Source: Pseudomonadota bacterium (lineage in GTDB: Bacteria; Pseudomonadota; Gammaproteobacteria; Burkholderiales; Burkholderiaceae_C). Taken from it: DNA of 64,000 bases. This document shows, in pieces, positions 28,426 to 36,702 of the stretch; position 1 is the first letter of the stretch; each line of letters opens with the position of its first letter. Both the position numbers and the translations under genes were made by a program. Under the pieces are notes generated by a model, which had not been told where the DNA came from, did not search any database, and saw only the letters and a list, made by a program, of their open reading frames with translations. Where the stretch lies: the NCBI GenBank assembly GCA_018241405.1, contig JAFEDY010000026.1:62001-126000 (forward strand), read 5' to 3'.

Positions 28426-29334
28426 TCACTCAATGTTCTGCACCTGCTCGCGCATCTGCTCGATCAGCACCTTCATGTCCACGCTGATGCGCGTGAGGTC
28501 CATGGCGGCGGACTTGGAGCCCAGGGTGTTGGCCTCACGGTGCAGCTCCTGGATCAGGAAGTCCAGGCGCTTGCCGGCCTCGCCGCCCTTCTTGAGCAGG
28601 CGCTCGATCTCGTCGAGGTGCGCCTCAAGGCGCGTGATCTCCTCGGCCACGTCGATGCGTATGGCGTAGGCCGTGGCCTCGCTGAGGGCGCGGTCCTGCG
28701 CAGCCTCGGGCAGGGCGGCGCCTTCGGCCAGCTGCATGGCCTCGCGCCAGCGCTCCATGAAGCGCAGGCGCTGCTGCTCCACGAGCTGCGGCACCAGGGG
28801 CGCCGCCTGCCGGGCCAGGGCGCGCAGCTGCTCCAGGCGGTCCTGCAGCATGGCGGCCAGGCGCTGGCCCTCGCGCGCGCGCGCGGCCACCATGTCATCC
28901 AATGCCTTCTGCGCCAGCTCCGGCACGCAGTCGCCCCAATCATGCGCCGGCGCGCCCGCGCCCGCGCACAGGCGCAGGGCCTCGGCAACGGTGAGCGGCG
29001 CCGCGTCGGGCAGCCAGGCGCGCACGGCGTCCTGCACGCTCTCCAGGCGCTGCAGCAGGCGCGGCGTGGGCTCGGCCAGGGCGGCGGATTCGTCGGTGTC
29101 CACAAAGGCCCGCAGCTCGACCTTGCCGCGCTTGAGCCGCTGCGTGAGCAGGGTGCGCAGCGCGGGTTCCTGGGCGCGCAGCTCATCCGACAGGCGCAGC
29201 GACAGGTCCAGGAAGCGGCTGTTGACGGAGCGTATTTCCAGGCCCAGGCGGCGCGCGCCGCCGGGTCGGCCCTCGGTCTCGGGTGCCAGGGTGAGCTGCA
29301 CGCTCGCGTATCCGGTCATGCTGTAAACTGGCAT
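28426..29334 (-). CDS. yicC: YicC family protein (RNA turnover factor)
   Basis: The start is ATG 29334 on the minus strand (MPVYSMTGYASVQL), giving 302 residues, the usual family length. Conserved parts are MTGYAS at the N-terminus, LEIRSVNSRFLDLSLRL near 32-48, a LKRGKVELRAFV block near 68-79, a helical middle, and the C-terminus KRLDFLIQELHREANTLGSKS followed by VDMKVLIEQMREQVQN. YicC-type proteins are endoribonuclease-related stress factors. In relatives I expect gmk immediately downstream; here the downstream neighbour is the convergent sugar dehydrogenase, with gmk about 28 kb away at the left edge. Confidence 0.94.
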   Translation of the reverse strand: MPVYSMTGYASVQLTLAPETEGRPGGARRLGLEIRSVNSRFLDLSLRLSDELRAQEPALRTLLTQRLKRGKVELRAFVDTDESAALAEPTPRLLQRLESVQDAVRAWLPDAAPLTVAEALRLCAGAGAPAHDWGDCVPELAQKALDDMVAARAREGQRLAAMLQDRLEQLRALARQAAPLVPQLVEQQRLRFMERWREAMQLAEGAALPEAAQDRALSEATAYAIRIDVAEEITRLEAHLDEIERLLKKGGEAGKRLDFLIQELHREANTLGSKSAAMDLTRISVDMKVLIEQMREQVQNIE

Positions 29335-29415
29335 TGGGCTTTTTCGGTGGTTGGTAGCTTGCAATTCGGCGATTATCCGGCTTCCCTTCCACGCCCGCGT
29401 CCGTCCTTGTTGCCC

Positions 29416-30432
29416 ATGTCGAAAATCAAACCGGCCCACCTGCTCCCCGATACCGTGATTGGCGGCTACCGCGTGGTGCGCAAGCTGGCGGCGGGCGGTT
29501 TTGGCGTGGTGTACCTGGCGCTGGATTCCGAGGGCAAGCAGGTGGCCATCAAGGAATACCTGCCCGCCTCCCTCGTCACGCGCGAACCCGGCGAGCTGCT
29601 GCCCAAGGTGCCGGCCGAGAAGCTCTCGCTGTACCGCCTGGGCCTGAAGAGTTTTTTTGAAGAGGGCCGCTCGCTGGCGCAGATCTCGCACGACTCCGTG
29701 GTGAGCGTGCTCAATTTCTTTCGCGAGAACGAGACCGTCTACATGGTGATGAATTACCTGGAGGGCGCGTCCCTGCAGGAGTTCATCATCACGGCGCGCG
29801 AGCTCAAGGCGCAGAAGGTGTTCCGCGAGTCCACCATACGCTCGCTGTTCGACGAGGTGCTGCGCGGCCTGCGCATCGTGCACCAGCACAAGATGCTGCA
29901 CCTCGACATCAAGCCCGCCAATATCTTCGTCACCGACGACAACCGTGCGGTGATGATCGACTTTGGCGCCGCGCGCGAGGTGCTGTCCAAGGAAGGCACC
30001 TTCATTCGACCCATGTACACGCCGGGCTTTGCCGCCCCCGAGATGTATCGCCGCGACGGCCAGATGGGCCCCTGGACCGACATCTACGCCATAGGGGCCT
30101 GCATCTATGCCTGCATGCAGGGCTTTCCGCCCAACGAGGCGCCACAGCGCCAGGACAAGGACCGCCTGACGCTGGCACTGCAAAAGCTGCGCGGCATTTA
30201 CTCCGACAACCTCATCGAGGTCGTGGAATGGTGCATGGCGCTCGATCCGCTGTCGCGTCCGCAATCGGTGTTTGCGCTGCAGAAGGAGCTCAGTCGCGAG
30301 GGCGAGCGCCGCTACACCAAACTCACGGTGGCCGAGAAGATGCGCATGCAGATCGATTCCCTGGTGTCGGACACGCGCAAGAACGTGCAAAAGTCGGGTG
30401 ATGCCACCGGCGTGGGCATGCGGCCCAAATGA
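29416..30432 (+). CDS. Serine/threonine protein kinase
   Basis: The start is ATG 29416, giving 338 residues. It is a Hanks-type kinase domain without a transmembrane segment: glycine loop KLAAGGFGVVYLAL (23-36), lysine in VAIKEYLP (K46), catalytic loop HLDIKPANIF (about 163-172; HLD replaces the usual HRD), DFGAA near 182, and FIRPMYTPGFAAPEMY in the activation segment. The C-terminal tail (about 285-338) is helical. It is coupled by a 4-nt overlap to the PP2C phosphatase gene, a typical opposing pair. The gene is divergent from yicC. The substrate is unknown. Confidence 0.93.
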   Translation: MSKIKPAHLLPDTVIGGYRVVRKLAAGGFGVVYLALDSEGKQVAIKEYLPASLVTREPGELLPKVPAEKLSLYRLGLKSFFEEGRSLAQISHDSVVSVLNFFRENETVYMVMNYLEGASLQEFIITARELKAQKVFRESTIRSLFDEVLRGLRIVHQHKMLHLDIKPANIFVTDDNRAVMIDFGAAREVLSKEGTFIRPMYTPGFAAPEMYRRDGQMGPWTDIYAIGACIYACMQGFPPNEAPQRQDKDRLTLALQKLRGIYSDNLIEVVEWCMALDPLSRPQSVFALQKELSREGERRYTKLTVAEKMRMQIDSLVSDTRKNVQKSGDATGVGMRPK

Positions 30433-31334
30433 AGTTCTCCGTCTTCCAGCTCAGCCGCCGCGGCGGGCGCGAGAAAAACGAAGACCGCATGGGCTATTGC
30501 TACACGCGCGCGTCGGCGCTGTTCGTGCTGGCCGACGGCATGGGCGGGCACCCCAAGGGCGAGGTGGCCGCGCAAATCGCCATCCAGACCGTGTCCGCCA
30601 TGTTTCAGCAACAGGCCAAGCCGGTGCTGCACGACGTGCCCGGTTTCCTCTCGGCCGCGCTGATGGCCGCGCACCACCAGATCCTGCGCTACGGCAGCCA
30701 GAAAGACATGCTGGACGCACCCCGCACCACCCTGGTGATGGCCGTTGTGCAGCGCGGCAGCGCCCACTGGGCGCATTGCGGTGACTCGCGCCTGTACCTG
30801 GTGCGCGGCGGCGAGCTGCTGCAACGCACGCGCGACCATTCCTACCAGGAGCTGCGCAGGGGCGCCAGCGCCGGCCTGGGGCAGGTCAACCGCAACGTGC
30901 TGTTCACTTGCCTGGGATCGCCCAGCAGGCCCTTGTTCGACACGGCCGGCCCCGTGCCACTGCAAGAGGGCGACCGCATGCTGCTGTGCTCCGACGGCCT
31001 GTGGAGCCAGCTGGACGATGACGCCACCATCGCGCGCCAGCTTGCGCGCCAGGATGTGTCCCAGGCCGTACCCGACCTGGTCGAGGATGCCCTGCGCCAG
31101 GGCGGCGACACGAGCGACAACGTCACCGTGGTGGCGATGGAATGGGAGACCCCCAACGCCGTCGATCCGGTGCAGGCCGTGTCTACCGACAGCATCAGCG
31201 AGGAGGTGTTTGCCTCCACTATCCAGGCCAGTTCGCCCGAAGGTTTTGCGGACGACCTGGACGATGCGGCCATCGAGCGCTCGATCGCCGAAATCAACGA
31301 AGCCATTCGGCGCGCGGCCACACGCAAGGTCTGA
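30429..31334 (+). CDS. PP2C-family serine/threonine phosphatase
   Basis: This 301-residue protein has the metal-binding PP2C motifs in order: GREKNEDRMGY (14-24), LFVLADGMGGHPKGE (30-44), THC-type WAHCGDSRLYLVRGG near 115-129, LLCSDGLWSQL near 189-199, and GGDTSDNVTVVAMEW near 225-239. The C-terminal 60 residues form an acidic helical extension (EEVFASTIQ, DDLDDAAIERSIAEINEAI). It should dephosphorylate targets of the kinase encoded just upstream, with which it overlaps by ATGA. Confidence 0.94.
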   Translation: MKFSVFQLSRRGGREKNEDRMGYCYTRASALFVLADGMGGHPKGEVAAQIAIQTVSAMFQQQAKPVLHDVPGFLSAALMAAHHQILRYGSQKDMLDAPRTTLVMAVVQRGSAHWAHCGDSRLYLVRGGELLQRTRDHSYQELRRGASAGLGQVNRNVLFTCLGSPSRPLFDTAGPVPLQEGDRMLLCSDGLWSQLDDDATIARQLARQDVSQAVPDLVEDALRQGGDTSDNVTVVAMEWETPNAVDPVQAVSTDSISEEVFASTIQASSPEGFADDLDDAAIERSIAEINEAIRRAATRKV

Positions 31335-31379
31335 ACCGGCTTGTCCCCCGTTCCGGGGCTATTTCTTCTTTCGATACCC

Positions 31380-32108
31380 ATGACTACTTTTGCCCGCCCC
31401 GGCGACCGCGCGCCGGACCAACTGCGCCCCATCCGCATCACGCGCCACTACACCATGCATGCCGAGGGCGCGGTGCTGATCGAGTTCGGCAACACCCGCG
31501 TGCTGTGCACCGCCTCGGTCGAGGAAAAAGTACCGCCTCACAAGCGCGGCAGCGGCGAGGGCTGGGTGACGGCCGAATACGGCATGCTGCCGCGCGCCAC
31601 GCACACGCGCAGCGACCGCGAGGCCGCGCGCGGCAAGCAAAGCGGGCGCACGCAGGAGATCCAACGCCTGATAGGCCGCAGCCTGCGCGCGGTGTTTGAC
31701 CTCCGGCTTCTCGGCGAGCGCACCATCCAGATCGACTGCGACGTGATCCAGGCCGACGGCGGCACGCGCACGGCCGCCATCACCGGCGCCTGGGTGGCGG
31801 CGCAGGATGCGGTGGCTACGCTGCTGGCGGCGGGCAAGATCGCCGCCTCGCCCATCACCGGCGCGGTGGCCGCTGTGTCGGTGGGCATCGTGCAGGGCCA
31901 GCCGCTCTTGGATCTGGAATACGTGGAAGACGTGGCCTGCGACACCGACATGAACGTCGTCATGACCGGCGCCGGCCACTATGTCGAGGTGCAGGGCACG
32001 GCCGAGGGCGCGGCCTTCTCGCGGCGCGAAATGGACCAACTGCTCTCCCTGGCCGAGAAGGGCATTGCCGAGCTGGTACAACTGCAGCAGGAATCGCTAC
32101 GTAATTAG
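31380..32108 (+). CDS. rph: Ribonuclease PH
   Basis: The start is ATG 31380 ([18 protein letters not shown]), giving 242 residues, the normal length. It is a phosphorolytic 3'-5' exoribonuclease that trims tRNA 3' ends and works as a hexamer. Conserved blocks are [28 protein letters not shown] (about 41-68, in pieces), [16 protein letters not shown] (about 83-98), [21 protein letters not shown] near 112-132, and [20 protein letters not shown] near 178-197. It sits in the same + strand run as the kinase/phosphatase pair and rdgB. Confidence 0.97.
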   Translation: MTTFARPGDRAPDQLRPIRITRHYTMHAEGAVLIEFGNTRVLCTASVEEKVPPHKRGSGEGWVTAEYGMLPRATHTRSDREAARGKQSGRTQEIQRLIGRSLRAVFDLRLLGERTIQIDCDVIQADGGTRTAAITGAWVAAQDAVATLLAAGKIAASPITGAVAAVSVGIVQGQPLLDLEYVEDVACDTDMNVVMTGAGHYVEVQGTAEGAAFSRREMDQLLSLAEKGIAELVQLQQESLRN

Positions 32109-32150
32109 TAGCTATTAGCGCTTACCACAAAAGCGCAAAACACAGATTTG
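32101..32150. repeat. Intergenic palindromic repeat copy (rph-rdgB)
   Basis: The short spacer after rph contains TAGCTATTAGCGCTT-ACCAC-AAAAGCGC, a hairpin built from GCGCTT and AAGCGC. It resembles the copies at 50912-50985, 32827-32870 and 54136-54200. I associate this kind of repeat with Comamonadaceae genomes. Confidence 0.55.
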
Positions 32151-32153
32151 ACT

Positions 32154-32771
32154 ATGAAACTGGTACTCGCCTCCAACAACCGCGGCAAGCTCGCCGAACT
32201 GCAGGCCATGCTGGCGCCGCTGGGCGTGGAGCTGATCGCCCAGGCAACGCTGGGCGTCGGCGAGGCCGAGGAGCCCTTCCACACCTTCGTCGAAAACGCC
32301 ATGGCCAAGGCACGCTTTGCCAGCGCCCACACCGGCCTGCCTGCGCTGGCCGACGACGCCGGCCTGTGCGTCAACGCCTTCGGCGGCCTGCCGGGCGTGC
32401 AGACGGCGCACTACGCCACGCAGTTCGGCTACGAGAAAAGCGACACCAACAACGTGCGCGCGCTGCTGGAGCAGATGGAGGGCGTTCAGGACCGCCGCGC
32501 CGCCATGGTCAGCACCCTGGTCGCCGTGCGCAGCCCGCAGGACCCCGAGCCGCTGATCGCCGTGGGCCGCGTGGCCGGAGAAATAGCCCGCGCGCCGCGC
32601 GGCACGGGCGGCTTCGGCTTCGACCCGGTGATGATCCTGCCCGCCTTTGGCAAGACCTTTGCCGAGCTGCCCACCGAGATCAAGAACGCCCACAGCCACC
32701 GCGGCCAGGCCGCGGCGCAGATGCTGGCGCTGATGCGCGCGCATTGGTTTGCAGGCGACTCAAAAAAGTGA
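32154..32771 (+). CDS. rdgB: dITP/XTP pyrophosphatase (RdgB/HAM1)
   Basis: I choose ATG 32154 (MKLVLASNNRGKLAEL) over an upstream in-frame TTG at 32148, giving 205 residues. It hydrolyses non-canonical purine NTPs such as dITP and XTP to monophosphates, keeping them out of DNA. Signatures are the N-terminal LASNNRGKLAELQAML, the FVENAMAKARFAS helix near 43, ALADDAGLCVNAFGGLPGV near 63-81 with the catalytic aspartates, and GTGGFGFDPVMI near 149. The upstream spacer is mostly the palindromic repeat. Confidence 0.96.
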   Translation: MKLVLASNNRGKLAELQAMLAPLGVELIAQATLGVGEAEEPFHTFVENAMAKARFASAHTGLPALADDAGLCVNAFGGLPGVQTAHYATQFGYEKSDTNNVRALLEQMEGVQDRRAAMVSTLVAVRSPQDPEPLIAVGRVAGEIARAPRGTGGFGFDPVMILPAFGKTFAELPTEIKNAHSHRGQAAAQMLALMRAHWFAGDSKK

Positions 32772-32826
32772 GCACCTGGCGCTTGTCACACGGTGATTGC
32801 AATGCTTATTCGCTTAAAACCATTGA

Positions 32827-32870
32827 TCATCCATCGCAAGCAGCTATTGTTTTGATAACACCATGAGCAT
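32827..32870 (-). repeat. Intergenic palindromic repeat copy (upstream of hemW)
   Basis: Read on the minus strand, the sequence before hemW gives TTATCAAAACAATAGCTGCTTGCGATGG, similar to the 5' half of the repeat family seen at 50912-50985 and 54136-54200. The second half of the hairpin is degenerate. It reaches the hemW start codon, so it forms much of the hemW leader. Confidence 0.4.
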
Positions 32871-34089
32871 TCCCATCACCCCCGCGCCGGCATCGGGCAG
32901 CGCCCCGCACGACGTGCAACACTACATGCGCCCGGGCCTGCTGCAGCTGACCAGCCTGCCGCCGCTGTCGCTGTACGTGCACCTGCCCTGGTGCCTGCGC
33001 AAGTGCCCGTACTGCGACTTCAACTCGCACGAGGCCAGGGACGGCATTCCCGAGCAGCGCTACCGCGATGCCCTGGTGGCCGACCTGGATGCCGCACTGC
33101 CGCTGATCTGGGGCCGCCAGGTGCAGACCATCTTCATCGGCGGCGGCACGCCCAGCCTGTTTGCGCCCGAGTCCATCGACCGGCTGCTGGGCGACATACG
33201 CGCGCGCCTGCGCCTGGAGGCGGCCTGCGAAGTCACGCTGGAGGCCAACCCCGGCACCTTCGAGAAAGAGCGCTTTCGCGCCTACCGCGGCGCCGGCGTC
33301 ACGCGCTTATCCGTAGGCGTGCAAAGCTTCAACGACAGCCACCTGCAGGCCCTGGGCCGCGTGCACGACCGCGCCCAGGCCCTGGCCGCCGTCGAGGAAG
33401 CCGCCAGCGCCTTCGAGACCTTCAACCTCGACATCATGTACGCCCTGCCCGGCCAGACGCCGGCCGAGCAGGAAGAGGACATGCGCCAGGCGCTGGCGCT
33501 CGGCCCCCCGCACATCTCCATCTACCACCTGACGATAGAGCCCAACACCTACTTCGCCAAGCACCCGCCGCGCCTGCCCGAGGACGACCAGGCCTACGCC
33601 ATGCTCGACCGCATCACCGAGATGACGGCCGCCGCCGGCCTGGCGCGCTACGAGGTGTCGGCCTATGCGCGGGGCGGCCACCAATGCCAGCACAACCGCA
33701 ACTACTGGCAGTTTGGCGACTATCTGGGCATTGGCGCGGGCGCGCACAGCAAGCTGAGCTTTGCGCACCGCATCGTGCGCCAGGTGCGCCTGCGCGACCC
33801 GCAGCTGTACATGGCCGGCGCCCTGGCCGGCCGCGCCATCGCCCAGGACGCGGACGTGCGACGCGCCGATCTGCCGTTTGAATACATGCTCAACGCCCTG
33901 CGCCTGCGCGAAGGCTTCGCGCTGCAGGAATTCACCGAGCGCACAGGCCTGGCCATCACCGCCATCGCCCGGGGCCTGCAGGAGGCCGAGGCGCGCGGGC
34001 TGATCACGCGCGACATGGGGCAGGTGCGCCCCACCGAGCGCGGCTTTGATTTTTTGAGCGACCTGCAGGCCTTGTTTCTGGCGGACTAA
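32863..34089 (+). CDS. hemW: Radical SAM heme chaperone HemW
   Basis: This 408-residue protein carries the radical SAM cluster motif CLRKCPYC (C44, C48, C51) in LYVHLPWCLRKCPYCDFNSH. It continues with IFIGGGTPSLFAPE near 90, VTLEANPGTFEKERF near 125, and VTRLSVGVQSFNDSHLQALGR near 146. The C-terminal NRNYWQFGDYLGIGAGAHSKL and RRADLPFEYMLNALRLREGF segments match HemW (formerly HemN-like), a heme-binding chaperone, and the CPYCDFNS context fits HemW better than true coproporphyrinogen oxidase. It ends 1 bp before the stop of the convergent lipoprotein gene. Confidence 0.93.
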   Translation: MSIPITPAPASGSAPHDVQHYMRPGLLQLTSLPPLSLYVHLPWCLRKCPYCDFNSHEARDGIPEQRYRDALVADLDAALPLIWGRQVQTIFIGGGTPSLFAPESIDRLLGDIRARLRLEAACEVTLEANPGTFEKERFRAYRGAGVTRLSVGVQSFNDSHLQALGRVHDRAQALAAVEEAASAFETFNLDIMYALPGQTPAEQEEDMRQALALGPPHISIYHLTIEPNTYFAKHPPRLPEDDQAYAMLDRITEMTAAAGLARYEVSAYARGGHQCQHNRNYWQFGDYLGIGAGAHSKLSFAHRIVRQVRLRDPQLYMAGALAGRAIAQDADVRRADLPFEYMLNALRLREGFALQEFTERTGLAITAIARGLQEAEARGLITRDMGQVRPTERGFDFLSDLQALFLAD

Positions 34090-34090
34090 C

Positions 34091-34420
34091 TCAACCGCAG
34101 CGCGCGGCAACCACCTTGCCGCTGCCGTCCACCTCCAGGCTCAGGCGCTGGGCGTCGAAGTCCTGCGTCACCGGCCGCCCCTGGTGCAGCACCCGCGCCA
34201 TGCGGGCACCAGCGCGCACGCGGGCCTCCTCCACCACCCGGGCCGTGCCGCTCTTGCCCACGGCCCACTGCGCGCCCTGCGCGTCGCAGTTGCCGCCCAC
34301 CGGCGCCTGGCTGGCGCCCATGGGCCTGGCAGGCGCCGACGGCCCCAGCTGCGCACAGCCGGCCAGCAGCGCCAATGCCAGGCCGCCTGCCACTGCCGCC
34401 CTGCGTGAGAAATTCTGCAT
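34091..34420 (-). CDS. Small lipoprotein, peptidase inhibitor I78-like
   Basis: I choose ATG 34420 (MQNFSRRAAVAG), giving 109 residues with a lipoprotein signal and lipobox LLAGC (cysteine 22). The mature part has the I78 inhibitor pattern: an early cysteine in GNCDAQGAQWAVG (about 48-60), ARMARVLHQGRPVTQDFDAQRLSLEVD (about 76-102, in pieces), and the terminal VVAARCG. I78 proteins are small elastase-type protease inhibitors. Activity is not proven by sequence. The gene faces hemW, and their stops are 1 bp apart. Confidence 0.8.
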   Translation of the reverse strand: MQNFSRRAAVAGGLALALLAGCAQLGPSAPARPMGASQAPVGGNCDAQGAQWAVGKSGTARVVEEARVRAGARMARVLHQGRPVTQDFDAQRLSLEVDGSGKVVAARCG

Positions 34421-34483
34421 TTTCACCCTCTCAAGAAAAGCCGGCACCATAGCGCGCCGTGCGCACCAGCCGGTAACGCGATG

Positions 34484-35590
34484 TCATTGGGCCGCGGCCA
34501 CCGCCTCCAGCCCCATGGCGCGCACCTTGGCCACCGCCGTATTGGCCTGCGCCGCCGAGCCAAACGGCCCCACGCGCACGCGCTGCACGCGGCTGCCATC
34601 GGCGCGTGTCACAGGCTCCACGCTGCAGGGCAACCCCGCCTGCCGCAGGCGCGCATGGGTGCGCCGCGCGTTCTCGGGGTCGGCAAACAAGCCTACGTTG
34701 ATGTAGAGCCTGCGCTGGGCGGCCTTGTGCGGCGCCTGTTCGGACACCGGTGTCGCTGTTCTTGGCTGTGCCTGAGCCTGCGCGGAGGGCGGCTCCTGCA
34801 CCAGCTCCCGCACCGGTTCTGGCCGCGCTTCAGGCGTGGGCGGCTCCGCCTGCGGCTGATCAACAGGCGCGGGGGCTCTCTCAGGCGGCTCTGCTTCGGC
34901 GCTGGGTGCGGCGGGCGTATCGCCGGACACGCTGACAGGCCGCGGCGCGGTATCTGGTTCAGGTTTTGGCAGCAACACAGGCTGCGCTTTGGCAACGTCC
35001 TGCGTCCGCTGCGCGGCGGGCCCATGCTCAAGTACCAACCAAGCCAGCACCGCCGCCAAGACCAGCGCCACGCTCAACGCCACAACCCACAGCAGCCGCC
35101 GCCGGCTGCAGGCCTGGCGCTGCAACGACTCCTTGGCATCGCGCAGGGTGGACGCGGCCGACACCGCACCAACAATGCGCCGCCGCACCTCGGCATGCAC
35201 CAGCGCATCGCCATACAACCCCAGGCCGCCACACAGCACCATCAACCCGGCCAGAGCCAGCCCTGCCAGCATGGGTAGCGGCACAGCCAGCCATTGCCGT
35301 CCCACTACCCACAGCAACAAACCCCCTGCGATCAGCGCTGCCGCAACCCACAACGCCTGCCGCCACAGCCGCCGAAACCCCAGCCAGCCCAGCGAGCACA
35401 GGGCCGCCGCCATGTTCCAACCAGGCAGCACCCGCCCCATCGCATCGAGCCGCTCGAAGGCCGCCAGATAGTGGTCAACATTCACAGGCCCCAACGCCGC
35501 CCGGTACAGCGCGGGCGCGACGCTGCCCTGCAGCGCCGCAGCGCTGGACTGGTCTACGGCAGGCGCCGCAAGGGCTGTGGTGCTTGTCAT
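34484..35590 (-). CDS. Membrane protein with DUF2628-like region and SPOR domain
   Basis: The start is uncertain between ATG 35590 and ATG 35599; I use 35590, giving 368 residues. An N-terminal DUF2628-like part (LYRAALGPVNVDHYLAAFERLD) is followed by transmembrane segments near ALWVAAALIAGGLLLWVVG, MLAGLALAGLMVLCGGLGL and LLWVVALSVALVLAAVLAW. Next comes a Pro/Glu/Ala-rich linker (about 210-295) and a C-terminal SPOR domain (RLYINVGLFADPENARRTHA, VQRVRVGPFGSAAQANTAV). SPOR domains bind denuded peptidoglycan at division sites. A bidirectional terminator hairpin lies upstream at 35668-35696, so the gene needs its own promoter in the 77-bp interval. Confidence 0.84.
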   Translation of the reverse strand: MTSTTALAAPAVDQSSAAALQGSVAPALYRAALGPVNVDHYLAAFERLDAMGRVLPGWNMAAALCSLGWLGFRRLWRQALWVAAALIAGGLLLWVVGRQWLAVPLPMLAGLALAGLMVLCGGLGLYGDALVHAEVRRRIVGAVSAASTLRDAKESLQRQACSRRRLLWVVALSVALVLAAVLAWLVLEHGPAAQRTQDVAKAQPVLLPKPEPDTAPRPVSVSGDTPAAPSAEAEPPERAPAPVDQPQAEPPTPEARPEPVRELVQEPPSAQAQAQPRTATPVSEQAPHKAAQRRLYINVGLFADPENARRTHARLRQAGLPCSVEPVTRADGSRVQRVRVGPFGSAAQANTAVAKVRAMGLEAVAAAQ

Positions 35591-35667
35591 ACGCGCCATT
35601 CTGGCATGCAGTCTCACGCGCACCGTCCAGGAGGGGAGCGCACAACCAGCATCCTGCAGGCGGAAAA

Positions 35668-35702
35668 AACCCGCCAATGGCAAGCATTGGCGGGTTGATT
35701 TT
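35668..35702. terminator. Rho-independent terminator behind the tRNA site
   Basis: A perfect 12-bp inverted repeat, AACCCGCCAATG (35668-35679) and CATTGGCGGGTT (35685-35696), has a 5-nt loop. On the minus strand it is followed by a T-run (the A-run at 35664-35669), and on the plus strand by GATTTT. It would stop leftward transcription from the tRNA before the SPOR gene. It lies 10 bp beyond the displaced tRNA 3' end, consistent with being the original tRNA terminator. Confidence 0.85.
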
Positions 35703-35706
35703 CGAC

Positions 35707-35753
35707 TGGTAGGGCGTGTAGGACTTGAACCAACGACCAAAGGATTATGAGTC
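35707..35753 (-). repeat. Displaced tRNA 3' half (att-like direct repeat)
   Basis: This 47-bp segment repeats 36575-36621 with one mismatch (35732 against 36600). It is the 3' half of the CAU tRNA, from the anticodon stem through the CCA end. The mismatch breaks a T-stem pair, so this copy has started to drift. It has no 5' half and cannot be a tRNA gene. Confidence 0.88.
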
Positions 35754-35833
35754 TGCCCCTTCCCTCAATGCTGACAACAGCCTACCCTCGCCGAGCTTCT
35801 ACAACTCCCGCACATTGCTTGGGCACAAGTACC

Positions 35834-36550
35834 CTACTCAGGCACCGATTGGAAGCTAACCGTCGATCCAGCCAGATCAGCCCAAAAATTCACAATGGCA
35901 TATCGTTGGTTTGACACCTCGATTTTGTGTGGCGGAAGTCCTACCCCACCGGCATCCACGGTCAATTGTTGATACTTAATCGGCACGTCAAAAGCGATGA
36001 AAACGCTCCAAGACCTCGCGAGCACACCACGTTCGCTATGCTTTCCGTCAGCGCTTTGAAAATCCATATGCACATCCGTCGAGAACGCGTGCCAGCAGTG
36101 GATATTTTTCTGATCCACAACCCGTGGAAGCAAGCCTGCCGCTTGAAACTGGAGCAGTAAGCGCGTCGGTACGTACATGTCAGCAGGCGGCTCTCTACTT
36201 ACACCAATCTTGCTATCGCCCGACTGTGCAGCGACAGGCTTACTTTCTGTTGGGCGAGCGATCATCCAAATCGTCACTGCCGTAAAACCCAAGGCACACA
36301 ATGACGGAACCCACACGGGGGTTCCAGCCAAAAGCTTAAGTACGACCGAAACAGAGCTCTCGTCTGCAAAGAGCGCTTTAAACGCGTCCACCCGACCAAG
36401 CCAGTCAAGTAGCCACTTTGCCCCCGTCCAGGCAGCAAAAAAAACCGAAAAGAGACTGCCAGAAGCGACACGCACCCACGGTTTTTTCACACAGTCTCCC
36501 AGGATTTTGTAGAAAACTGACCCGTTTTGTAGAAGCGCCCCAGCACCCAC
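35834..36550 (-). CDS. Orphan membrane protein in tRNA islet
   Basis: This open frame of up to 238 residues has a possible GTG start at 36550, but no ribosome-binding site is clear and a later start is possible. Two hydrophobic segments are visible: SLFSVFFAAWTGAKWLLDWL near 32-51 and VWVPSLCALGFTAVTIWMIA near 78-98. A soluble C-terminal part (about 110-238) follows, with YVPTRLLLQFQAAGLLPRV and SWSVFIAFDVPIKYQQLTV. I recognise no family. Base composition is lower in GC than the flanking core genes, supporting acquisition with the islet. Confidence 0.65.
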   Translation of the reverse strand: MGAGALLQNGSVFYKILGDCVKKPWVRVASGSLFSVFFAAWTGAKWLLDWLGRVDAFKALFADESSVSVVLKLLAGTPVWVPSLCALGFTAVTIWMIARPTESKPVAAQSGDSKIGVSREPPADMYVPTRLLLQFQAAGLLPRVVDQKNIHCWHAFSTDVHMDFQSADGKHSERGVLARSWSVFIAFDVPIKYQQLTVDAGGVGLPPHKIEVSNQRYAIVNFWADLAGSTVSFQSVPE

Positions 36551-36574
36551 AAAGGCGCTGAGGCACGAAAACGT

Positions 36575-36651
36575 TGGTAGGGCGTGTAGGACTTGAACCT
36601 ACGACCAAAGGATTATGAGTCCTCTGCTCTAACCAACTGAGCTAACGCCCC
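36575..36651 (-). tRNA. tRNA with CAU anticodon (elongator Met or Ile2)
   Basis: The minus strand from 36651 folds into a full cloverleaf: acceptor GGGGCGT, D-arm GCTC/GAGC, anticodon loop CTCATAA with CAT, T-arm GTAGG-TTCAAGT-CCTAC, and an encoded CCA at 36575-36577. The first acceptor pair is a G-U wobble. It is not the initiator tRNA. The anticodon arm and T-arm resemble bacterial tRNA-Ile2, whose C34 is modified to lysidine, so elongator Met or Ile2 cannot be settled by eye. Its 3' half is the integration site of the adjacent islet. Confidence 0.93.
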
Positions 36652-36702
36652 GGAAGTGCTGCCCACGCCTGATGCGCAGGGCACAACCGCACATTGTATG
36701 TG

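Larger units (their letters stand above)
35707..36621. mobile_element. Small islet integrated in a tRNA gene
   Basis: The 868 bp from one repeat start to the other sits precisely at the 3' half of the CAU tRNA. The tRNA is restored at the right end, and the displaced original 3' half with its terminator remains at the left. This is the classic outcome of tyrosine-recombinase integration into a tRNA gene. The interior is visibly less GC-rich than the flanks, carries one open frame (35834-36550), and has no integrase, so it is a remnant or a satellite that borrows an integrase. Confidence 0.75.

Noticed and set aside
35707..35753. A second tRNA gene
   Set aside because: Only the 3' half is present; no acceptor 5' strand or D-arm, and the T-stem has a mismatch.
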